In this document: piece by piece, positions 49,363 through 59,217 of the stretch
Layout of the letters: the number at the start of each line of letters is the position of its first letter
How positions within the stretch are numbered: the first letter of the stretch is position 1
Assembly: GCA_905221605.1 (NCBI GenBank)
Contig: CAJNDS010002727.1
Span: 82,001 to 146,000 of the forward strand
From: Symbiodinium natans
Taxonomy: Eukaryota; Sar; Dinophyceae; Suessiales; Symbiodiniaceae
Length of the DNA: 64,000 nucleotides
Reading direction: 5' to 3'
The notes under the pieces: model-generated
Database searches by the model: none
What the model saw: only the letters and a program-made list of their open reading frames with translations
What the model was told of the DNA's origin: nothing
Made by a program: the position numbers and the translations under genes

Positions 49363-51055
49363 CTGTGGAGCCAAACCAAATCCTCAAAGGAAGCATTCCA
49401 AGCTCGGGCAACACCGGCTTAACATCGAATTGCCCTGCACCAAGCTACTATGCACAATTGAGGTTGGAAGTGAGCCAATATGAGTCCAAGCGTCAAGGCG
49501 CACAGCACATTTTGCAGCAACGGTAAAGGCCGGCCTGACACTGAACACAGGCGTCGGCATGTCGTCTAACGGAGGTTTTCAAGCAAACTAAGCACTCTCA
49601 AACCGACGGAGAAAACGGGGGAGGGAGGAGACGAAAGGACTGGCTTTCGAGCTGCACTGTACTCCGAAGTTGGCAGGCGTTAGCACGCGATGTGAGCTTA
49701 CAAGACCTTGTGAGCAAGATCATGTTGGCAGTTTGACTGTTGTCTGAAAGTCTGACGTCCTGCAGGCAGATCTGTTTACAAGGGTGCATGCTCATCCAGC
49801 CTTCTATCAGGTACCGCTCCGTCATCCAACAGACCAGCACGAGACTTTGCTGTGCAATGGCTGCAGCCTCCAGCACAGGATGCCCTTCTGCATTGTGACA
49901 GGCAGCCCAAGTATTGATGCAGTCAGAAGTGAATAGGCTATCACGACTTATCACAACTTCAGCTGGCCTTGCCCTCATCGTCTGCGGACACGCCCATAAG
50001 CATCGGTATGGAGCTTAGTACCAGGCCTGTCAATGTCAATGTCTGTGTGGGGGGGGCCGAGGGCCTCAAAATTGCCCGTGTTTCCGCCCCAAAACAATTC
50101 CTTGTACTCGGCCGCCTATATACAGGAGCAAGGCGCCGAACACCTGAAGCGTCAGCGACGAACTTGGATACATGACTATTTGGAGTTGCACACAATGAAG
50201 CGATCCAAAGGATTGCTAGGAATGGCAGATCGAGGTTACACAAGCACCTAAGGAATGACATACTGTGGCAAAGACACGACGGTTAGCAAAAGCACCCCGA
50301 TCTGGAGAGCAAGGGATATGGGACGAGATCACGTGAGAATGACCAGGCCAAAGGCACCCCAATCACGTTCCAAAGCATCCACTGCTGAACTGGAGATCCA
50401 GCATCCTTGGAACTGCTCGAGGCCAACAAGGTCAGAACATGGATGCTGTCTGCTCATTAGGGGCTGCCAATTTCTACTGCCGCAAAAATGACTGAATCGA
50501 ACAGGCTGGCCTTGTGGAAGTATAGTGGTATATAGTACAATAGTACAATAGTGTAATAGTATATTAGAATAACCCGTACCATACTGACTGAGCACTGAGC
50601 ACCAGACTGGCAGATGTTGGAAGTGCTCTGACTCTACTTCGCTTGGCCGCGTGCCTGGCTTTGAACGTCCCCTGGTTTCCTTGTCCCACTGAAAAAATGC
50701 CACAGGTTGTGGACGTGTCATGCAGATACTCCGTGTAGGTCCCATGTTAAAGAACATACGGTTCAATCCGCCGAGGCCTCGGGCCGGGGGTCCCCACACC
50801 CAAACCCATTTTTCACACCCCTTTTTTTTGCCTCAAATCGTTAAGAAACCGGGGTCCGCAAGCGGACGGTTCGCCAGGACCAGAGGCAGTTGAAGCCTCC
50901 CGCCCCCGACCCCCCCCCCGACGCCCCTACCCCCCCCCCAACCCCCACCCCCCCCTACCCCCCTTTCCCCAGTGCAGAATATTGGTGAGCGGGTTTTGGA
51001 GGCTCAACTGGTGTGAGCACGGCCGGGGAAGCATTACACGAGCCGAAGAGTCTAA

Positions 51056-51345
51056 GCTTGAACCTGAACCCTAAACCCTAAACCCTAGACCCTAAACCTT
51101 AAACCTTAAACCTTAAACCTTAAACCTTAAGCCCGAAGCACTCCCCCTCCCCTTCCCCCCTTCCCCCCCCACCCCCCCTACCCACCCCCTACGATCAATC
51201 CAAGCCGAACCTAAACCCCAAAAAACCCTAAACCCCAAAGCGTGAACCTTGAGCCCTAAGCCCCCAATCCTAAACTAACCCTCAACCCTAAACCCCAAAC
51301 CATAAACCATAAACCCGGAACCCTAAACCCTAAACCCTAAACCCA
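51056..51345 (-). repeat. Interstitial telomere-like array (CCCTAAA)n, partly degenerate
   Basis: Runs of AACCCTAAACCCTAAACCCT at 51066-51125 and again at 51275-51345, separated by C-rich sequence. The unit is the complement of TTTAGGG. Because both sides continue into unique or other repeat DNA, it is not a chromosome end. Confidence 0.9.
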
Positions 51346-51416
51346 ACCCTTATGGCTTGGGGTCCAGCGACTTGGGCGCTGCGGAATCACCATGCTCACG
51401 CGGATGCGCTGGGCCG

Positions 51417-51442
51417 GGCCGAGGCGGGTCGCGTAGCGTTAA
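51417..51442 (+). repeat. Dispersed GGCGGGTCGCGTAGCG motif, copy 3
   Basis: GGCCGAGGCGGGTCGCGTAG continuing CGTTAA, matching copy 2. It lies about 70 bp after the telomere-like array. Confidence 0.85.
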
Positions 51443-53350
51443 AATTACCAACAGGAATCCAGACCCAACGGCATAGCCTCATTTCGGTCATTTCTGGACA
51501 ATTCCGCCTTTCCGGTTCTGCTGCCCGGACATGGCAGCTTTTGGTCGGACACCTTTCTTTAGACGATGAATCCCAGCAGCATGGTTCGTCGGAAATATAC
51601 TTAGGAAAAATGTGTATTTGCTGACAGGAAATCCACGCCAAGACCGACCTGTCGCAGAGGAAATCGTCTCAGACTGCCAGATTTCAGATGGAAGTTAAGG
51701 TGAGCAAATCTGGGGGAGGTGAACTAAGCTGGGAATCTGGGAAGTTAAGGTGAGCAAATTGGGAATCTGGGAATCCGGAACTATTAGGACTAACATGGCC
51801 AGAGATTAGCTGTGTAAATGAAACGACCCATACGGTTAAGCGATTTTAGCTGCCCTGATTTCTCTTCCAATATGCCCGAACTTTCTGATAGTTCAGAATC
51901 AACGTTGACCTCCATGAATTTTCAGCCCGATTCAACAGTGTACAAATTTGCAGGAACTAGTTCCAGTCTATGATATCGGCTTTTCGAGTTACATCTATTG
52001 TTTTTCGGGTGTTAACTGACTGAACATAACATAACCCGAATTACAAAATGAAAGCGAAACCCTGATGACATTACTGTTTTTTTGGCGCATCAGTTGTTCC
52101 AGTACGTCGTTGTCCTGCATCATCTTCAAGTCTTCCCATCCAGTCAAGCAAAATAAATCGAAAATGTGAATTGACCTCCACGTAGATTAATAAAACTTTC
52201 TTCAGAAGCATTTGTATGCGTAGCTTGTGGTGACAAGCTCTGTAATTGACATCTAAGTATGTTCACCAAATCAAATTAAACTTGAGGCATTCTGCCTACT
52301 TCATAAAGAAGATAACCTTGTAAAAAAACTCATGCAAGACATGAAAGTCATGTAAAGTGTCGGCAACTTGCTATCTAAACGAACCCCCAATTACGAAAGA
52401 GCATCACTTTCGAAATGTCTGTATCTCAAGCTGCGTACGTGATACCCATTTTGTGAGAGTACAGTCCTTTCATCCCAGTTCATGTTATAAACGGCAGCAT
52501 TTCGAAATTATAAGCCATTTCCTAGTTGCAGATGTAGGAGAGAATGGCTTCGCCACACCTTCCATTTCCCACTTGTTTTTGGCCTGCGCTCCTGCCATTT
52601 TCCTCAAGTATGGCTGACATTATGCAAACCAACCCAATCCAATGTTGACAAGAACATTTGCCCCAAAAGAGTACAGTGTTTTAACCTGTTATGCATTTCA
52701 GCAATCCCTGTGCACTGAGCAATCTACGTGTAATGATCAGATATCTGACCGAACTACGACAAGCCGTGCCTCGCAGCAGTGCTAGTCCTGTCACGTTGAT
52801 CTCGTCAGGACTTTGAAGTTCTGGAGGTGTTCCGGGCTACGGCTACGGGGATGCAAGGGACGACGACTTAAGGCTTAGACGGAAGAACTTGGGCTCTCAG
52901 ATCACGCTACACCACATCTTACAAGGCCCGTCTTTCACCCAGAACCACATTGACATGAAGACTAAGAGTACCCTCAGAGTGAATCTCGGCAGTGTTGCTA
53001 CCGCCAACAACTCTCCACCCCACGTCCAACAGCAACAAAAGTTTGAATCCTCCTTTGCAATCATGCACTTGGAGGTTGAGGCAAAGCTTTTTGAGGCCCA
53101 TGTTCGAGCGCGAAACGCCTTTGGTACTGCCTCCTTTTCCTAGGTTACGTATCTTTTTGGGCAACTGTGCTCCTGTGCCTTCTATGTGCTGACGACCCCC
53201 CACAGTCCAAATTTTGTCACCTGCATCTATATTGTTTCGGCTTTGTTCCGGCCTTTTCCCCTGTTCAAACCTGCATTGGCCAGGCGACTTCAACTGCCAA
53301 ATCTACGGTTCAGAGTTTGCTTCTTTCTAGGGCTTTGTATTTTCTGGGCG

Positions 53351-53460
53351 TTGGGGCTTTTAGGGTGTTTAGGGTTAGGGTTTGGGGTTGCAAGGTCTTA
53401 AGGCTTTTCGGGTTTAAAGTGTTTTGGGTTGAGGGCTTTTAGGGCTCTAGAGTTTTAAGG
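53351..53460 (+). repeat. Degenerate TTTAGGG-type patch
   Basis: TTTAGGGTGTTTAGGGTTAG and similar words, on the opposite orientation to the 51.1-kb array. Confidence 0.75.
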
Positions 53461-53849
53461 GTTTCTGGCAGAAGTTTCTGGCTTGTAGTGGCTGTGTGCC
53501 TAAACCCCGGTTGGCGCGGCCCGCGCCCGCGCCCACCTGTTACAGACCTCTGTAACGCCCGGCTTGTTACAGACTTCTGTCGCGCGCACGTTCGTATCAT
53601 GAATATTATATTATATTACATATATATATATATCTACATATACATATACATATACATATCCGCCGACCCCAGCGGTAGCAGGGCGGCGTCAGTGAAGACC
53701 CCCCACCGCCCTCACCGCCCTCACCCGCTCTCACAGCATGCTGCTCATGACACCTTGAATTGGAGTGTTTTTGCATTGTTTGGCTTCAGTGCATGCCCAA
53801 ACCCCGCCACCCATCGCCCTCACCCATGACGCCTTGAATTGGACCTTTG

Positions 53850-54260
53850 ACCCCCCCCCACCCCATCCATTCAGGTGGTTTAAAGGGTCCAGTGCCCGAC
53901 CACCCCCCCCCCCCCCCACACCCCCCCCCACAACCCTCTCACCAGAGCTGGTCAAATGAGTCTTTCCGCCAGCCGCCCCCACCCTCTCCCACTCCCACTC
54001 CCTAACCCTCCCACCAACCCTCCCCAGCCCTCATCATTACCCCCTCCCACCATCGTGCACCATCCGACCGCCCCCCCGCTCTCACCGCTCTCATCGCTTC
54101 TTCATCTCTATGCCCCCCAGTCCACCCCTGCCTTCCGCCCCCAACTCCCTAATCCGACACCAACCCTCTACCGTCACCCCCCACACCCCCCACCCCCGCC
54201 GCCCCCCTTTCCACCCCCACCCACCCCCACCCCCCCCGCCCCCGCCCCCCCCGCCTGCCC
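53850..54260. repeat. C-rich low-complexity block
   Basis: Long runs of C broken by A or T. The complementary strand is G-run rich and could form G-quadruplexes. Open frames here are Pro/His-rich or Gly-rich artefacts of composition. Confidence 0.85.
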
Positions 54261-54529
54261 GCGCTCCACCCTGCCTTCCGCCCCAATGCGACTGTCTTGG
54301 GTCTGGGGTCGGCGGCACTGGCGGTAGCCATTAAATCGGGCAGCGCGAGGTCCCCAAAGGACCGAGCAAATGCGGACCTTTTAGCCCGGGTCGTCCCGGG
54401 AATAGCCTTGCTGGCCTCTGGCCTTCTGCGAAGCAGAATTAGGCCGGACGCCAGTGCCGCCGACCCCCGCGTGCCGCCGGTGAACGGTTTTTTTTTCGTG
54501 GTTTTTTGCGTCGCCACGGAGGCCCCCAG

Positions 54530-54660
54530 AGGGCGCGCATCATGAGCATCAGCGGGTCCAGCCCGGGACCCCCAGGCGCGCATCAGGAGCATCAGCGGCT
54601 CCCGGGGCGGGACCCCGGGGGCGCATCAGGAGCATGATGCCCCCCAAAGGGCGGGCATAA
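54530..54660 (+). repeat. Tandem GCGCATCAGGAGCATCAGCGG-type units
   Basis: Three imperfect units of about 45-50 bp sharing GCGCATCA(G/T)GAGCATCAGCGG-like cores. A related stretch lies on the opposite strand near 2410-2520. Confidence 0.7.
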
Positions 54661-54688
54661 GCGACGTGTCTAAGCCCGGGGCTAGGAA

Positions 54689-54860
54689 AAAGGGAGTTTA
54701 GGGGCCTTATAAAGTGCTTAGAAACGTTAAGGGAGTCTAGGAGCCTCAAACGCTTAGAGATTTGAAGGGAGTTTAGGGGCCTGAAAATGCTTAGAAACTT
54801 AACGCTTAGAGATTTTAAGGGAGTTCAGGGGCCTCAACATGCTTAGAAACTGCTCGCCCC
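54689..54860 (+). repeat. Four imperfect ~40-52 bp tandem units
   Basis: Each unit starts AAGGGAGT(T/C)(T/C)AGG and continues with GCCT...GCTTAGA(A/G)A. Units start near 54690, 54729, 54767 and 54819. Confidence 0.8.
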
Positions 54861-54904
54861 GGGCTTCTGCGTGCGCTGCCCGCCCATGGGCGCAGCCCCT
54901 TAAA

Positions 54905-55013
<109 letters not shown>

Positions 55014-55105
55014 CACTAAAAAAGTCTCAGGGCGCATTCGGGTGGGACAATAATGCGTCTATTTGGGGTGCACGTTGCTTACGCAGATGTCGCAATAGAC
55101 TGTGT

Positions 55106-55389
55106 TTGGTCTGTCGCGGGTATGTAACGCACTTGTAACGGGGTATGTCGCGCGCCGGGAGGCATGAACACAGATGTTCGGGAATTTCGGGTTTCAGGCT
55201 TCGGGGGTGTCTTGCCTAAAGCCTAGAGAGTCCCCCTGTTGAGGACTGAGTAGGGTTGGCCGCGACAAGCAAGACCTGGAACCCTCACAGCTTCTTGAAA
55301 TCTACGAACACTTACCCCCCGATAAGCAAGACTTGGAACCACTCCACATACTCAGCCTTTAAGAGTTTAAGGGGGTTTCAAATTCAGGG

Positions 55390-55420
<31 letters not shown>

Positions 55421-55550
55421 CTTGCTTCTTGAAACTTCGAACACTTACCCCCCGATAAAAGACTTGGAACCTGCAGACAACAACAAACAGGTCTGTCGCA
55501 AAACCCCGGCCATTGATACATACCCTCTGTAACGGGGTATGTCGCGTGTG
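55106..55550 (+). repeat. Dispersed repeat family B, with internal duplications
   Basis: GTAACGGGGTATGTCGCG occurs at about 55135 and 55529, GGTCTGTCGC at about 55107 and 55490, and GAACACTTACCCCCCGATA at about 55307 and 55438. The block CAACAAACAGGTCTGTCGCA at 55481 matches 37115. A (TA)n run at 55389-55415 separates the halves. Confidence 0.65.
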
Positions 55551-56362
55551 TGGGCCGCGGCCCTGTTACAAGCATTTAATATTGGCACGGGTGGACCCCA
55601 AGCCTAAGAACCCTCGAAGCCCTAAGAGCACCAAACCCTTAAAGGTGTATCAAGCCTAAATGCCCTCGACCGTGAAACCCTCAGCCGTCAAAAGTACAGA
55701 ATGGTGTGCAAAACCCCTAAACCCTAAAGCCTCAAAACCTTGAAGCCCTAAAACCCCGGAGCAATAAGCATCCTCTGCCCAGAAAAGCCCTAGCTGTTAA
55801 AGTCGACAGCTTCGCTAGGGTGCTTGAAGCGGACTGTTACGGTGATGTCAAAACTTATTTGCAACTAGCGGTTTCTGTTGCAAGCAAACACAGCTCTGTC
55901 TGGGTCCCCACATAATAAACGGGAGTCAGCCGTGGGTAGAGCTTGACTACACTAGACGTCCTGCTGTGGACACCATCACGGAGAAGGCCGACGAGAGCAC
56001 GACGGCCTGGGACGGCATTTGGCAACAACCTCTTGCTTGGGCAGAGCATGGCACAGCGCACTCGAAGCAAAGAGTCAAAGCAACTGGAATTCACTGGGAT
56101 GAACCATTTCAAATGGGGCTTCGGCGCCACGCGCCACCTCGGGCAAGCCATGCCTCAGGGCGCCATTGAAAGCCATCGGCAAAACATCTTCGGCAGTCTT
56201 CGGATTGATCACTGAATGCAAGTCACAAGCTACAATGTGTCATCGCCTACCTTGCCTACTGCATTCTGCAGTCTGCCCTTGTTACCCCGGGCTGTTACTG
56301 CCAGCCAGAACGCACGCAAGCTGCCTTTTTTCCATGCTGCGCTGCAGACATTAATTTGGCAG

Positions 56363-58278
56363 TCAGGCAGTTCTGAGAATGACATGTATCCCGCGCTCAG
56401 ATGATACAAGGTCACTCACCTGCCCGACCGCCAGGAGGACGGCGGCCCGAACCACAGCAGCTGGCACCTTCCGGTTTTTGGCCGGATCTCTGTCAAGCCA
56501 CCCCAAGTCGCCGGCCCTGGGACGTGACATGATGTGAGGTATCTGGAAAACACCGTCAGACTATGCTAATCACCTCGCTCCTAAACCCAGCTGGCGACAA
56601 TTTCGTAAAATAAACCGCCGTTCCCCCTGGCCCTCTCCCCCGCCCCTCCCGCTGCTTCCCTGTTTTTACTATAATATTGTGGAAGCCTACCCCGTCCCGA
56701 CGCTATCCTGCGCATCAAGCAGAACTTGTCACGCAGCCAACACCCTCCCCTCCTCACCCCTCCCCCCTCCCCACTCCTCCCCTACTTGTACTGCCCAAGA
56801 GGCTCTCGAAGAACAAGGCTGCTGCCCGGCCGAGGCGGGTCGCGTCGCGTTGGAGTTCGATTTCTAGAACAAGGCGAAACATTGTATAGCTTGGGAAGAC
56901 AAGGCGCAGGTCTCCACTTTTCATGGCTGTGTCGCACTCAGAGATTTCTTTGCACTTTGCAGTGAATGCAGCAGGTCCACCATTGGCGATCTCTGGGAGA
57001 ATTTGCAGCATTTGCGTCTCAGCATCTCCCAGACTGCGCGTGGGCTTCTTGCGTCTGTCACCGAGCAAAGCCTGGCATCCGACGTAGCGCAGCAAGAGGT
57101 GTCTGCAGCGAACCTTGGCGAGGGGTGCATCTGTTCGCTGGCGCTTTGGCTCCTGACCGCGGGAAGCAGACCACGAGAACCGCACTGCAGCTGCGACCAA
57201 GGGAGGTTCACCACCAACCTTGCGAGCTTCCTGCAGCAGTGCCACACACCCTGCCCGTGGCCGATCTGCCATGACGTGTGATCGTGCCAGGGCCCGCATT
57301 CTGGCCGGAGGCAATCCAGAATTCCTCACACCCTTTACCGTGAGCAAGGCTCCCAGGTGACTGTCCTCCAGCACGGCACAGTGCGTCGTCGCCTCTGCAT
57401 CATCATTGTCTGGCCCGACCACCTCCAAGTTGTCCACATTTCCATCAGACTGACCCACTTGCCCGAAAATCATGCAAATCGCACCACCCGTTGCGGCCAT
57501 AGTCAACCGTCCACCAAGCAGAAGTGCAACTGCCAAGGCAACACCCCTTTCTGGAGCGATTTCCTGCCTTGAGTCTGGATAAACGGGGCACCAACTGTAG
57601 AAGCTACGTAGTCGGGTCAAAAAAGACCGACGACTTAAGCTTCATTTATACGCTGCTTCAAAAAAAACCCTGCAAGCAGGTCTCCTCAGCTGCGCAATGG
57701 ATTCCGCGAGAACGCCCTGGATCTCAATTGATGCGACGGCGCGGTAGGGTCGCTATGGAGCTTAAGATTTGTGTTTAGGATGGGAAGAATCCCTAAATCT
57801 AGCCACTTTGCCTCTCCAAATCCACACTTGCTACATGTGCCCAATACCTGCTCCGAAACTCACAACTTCGCTGGCGCAGACCGGTGTACTAGCAGGCAAA
57901 GCCTGTAGCCGGTCGTTCTGCCAGCGGCCGCGCCACGCAGCAAGGCGAGGCAGAAGCTGCATGTGGAGCCCTGCAACTGGGGACGTTAGAAACCGTTAGA
58001 ATGCTCTCAGCTCACAGCCGGAAGTTCTTCAAGCTTCGGAGAGGAATCGACAGGCTAAAGGGCTGAAAGGGGTTTGGAGTAAGCGATGTTTCTTTGGACA
58101 CAAACCATGATGTGATATCATGGAAATTCTTGAGCTCCTTTTGCAGCTGCTTCAGCATGCTCACCGCGCCCAGCAGATGCATCATAAACGGCAAACATCG
58201 CGGCTGGGCTATCATGGTGGGAGAAGTCGAGCTTCCTCACAACACATGAGTAAGCGACATTAGGGTGATGAACAATGC
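56363..58278 (-). CDS. Pin1-type parvulin prolyl isomerase with an upstream PP2C-like, probably inactive, segment
   Basis: The C-terminal half is a clear parvulin (PpiC/rotamase): exon 57563 to about 56919 contains KVRCRHLLLRYVG, KKPTRSLGDAE and ISECDTAMK, and exon 56516-56363 contains AGDLGWLDRDPAKNRK, then VSDLVSSERGIHVILRTA and TGA. Parvulins isomerise peptidyl-proline bonds. KKPTRS matches the phospho-recognising Pin1 type, though basic residues differ. The same 57563 exon begins with a segment like the PP2C core (AVALLLGGRLTMAATGGAIC, where active enzymes have GDSR-like residues), and two upstream exons fit PP2C as well: 57970-57864 (LHMQLLPRLAAWRGRWQNDR, GTGAGT donor) and 58278 to about 58125 (AAMFAVYDASAGRGEHAEAA, where PP2C has VYDGHGG). 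The second metal-binding Asp appears lost, so a pseudophosphatase is likely. An FHA-like reading of 57475-57340 is a possible alternative. The 5' end is missing; the 56919/56516 splice phase is not settled. Confidence 0.85.
56827..56852 (+). repeat. Dispersed GGCGGGTCGCGTAGCG motif, copy 4 (in the parvulin intron)
   Basis: Differs from copies 2 and 3 at the 3' end (GCGTCGCGTTGG). It is preceded by a C-rich stretch (about 56738-56790) as in the other copies. It lies in the last intron of the parvulin gene. Confidence 0.8.
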
Positions 58279-59132
58279 CTTTGGCGCTAGGTGTCAGTAT
58301 GGTTCTCCCCAGCAATAACCAACCAAATGCCCCCCCCCCCCCCCCCCCACAAGCTTAGCCAACCGATGGATAACGCCGGCAACAAACTCACACAAGCAGG
58401 TTGTGCTCACATGTGTCGGCTGCTGCTGGTCAAAGTAACCTTGCAGTCTCTGCAGCCCATGGTAGTGCTTCCTTCGTCCTTCGTGCTTCGTTCGACAACT
58501 GACCGTGACTATGATTCCAAGCAGCATGGAGGCTGCAGCACGATGGAGATCATTGATGATGACATTCCGACTCGCTGCCTCCGCAATAACCATGCAGAAA
58601 GCCTTTATTCATAAGAGCAATGTCTAAACTCTCGAACCAAAAACCTTTTCGCAAGACAAATAAACGCTTCCAAATCACTGTGGTCACAGTGGTCACCCCT
58701 TGAAGGCTATCATGGTTGGGCGTGCTGGTGGTTCTTGCTGTGCAGCACTGAAATGGTCAACTTGCAGTAACGTGTCCTATAATATGCCACACAGACTCAC
58801 ACAGGCATGACTGCACCTGCCCCTTAGTGGACACCGTGGCAGCATCGCCACGAACTGTCAAGGCACCGCCATAATCCTCACCTCACGCAGCCAAAGCTTC
58901 ATCCCATAAAGAGGTCAATCATGTGTCTGTCGAATTTTATGGAGTCTTCGATTGCATGTGCAGCTGTGTGCAGCTAATGGCTAAGGCGTCTTGTGTCAGA
59001 GAGCCTTGATGCAACTCATAGAGCTCATTGTGGGCATCACGGCAATACAGGAGTCCACTCTCCTCGAGTGCCCAGGGAGGTTGATCTGAAAAGCCAACAA
59101 CAAGCCGTCTGAAGGAGCCACCAGTGATTTAC
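58279..59132. other. No supported gene; C-tract
   Basis: A poly-C run lies at 58328-58349. The missing 5' exons of the PP2C-like/parvulin gene may be here or further up, but none could be identified. Confidence 0.45.
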
Positions 59133-59217
59133 CGGCACATAGGAAGCATATGAACTGATGGCCATTAAGGCGGCAGCGCGCTGGAAGTACAAAGCCTTGT
59201 CCCGATTGTACAGCCAC
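59133..59217 (-). CDS. Single coding-like exon, TPR-like
   Basis: The exon starts after CTCAG at 59217 and ends at a GTAAAT donor at 59133 (85 bp). It encodes NRDKALYFQRAAALMAISSY, close to the L-Y-x-x-R-A-A-A-L pattern of a tetratricopeptide helix, a protein-protein interaction repeat. Only one repeat is visible and neighbouring exons were not found, so the call is tentative. A possible next exon after TTTTCAG near 59088 is not supported by phase. Confidence 0.4.

Noticed and set aside
53731-54334. Pro-, His- and Gly-rich open frames
   Set aside because: Produced by C-tracts and G-tracts; no start context, splice sites or family motif.
57339-57475. FHA domain upstream of the parvulin
   Set aside because: The stretch GQSDGNVDNLEVVG...THCAVLED can be read as FHA-like, but it is continuous with a PP2C-like core and two further PP2C-like exons, so PP2C is preferred; kept as an alternative in the annotation.
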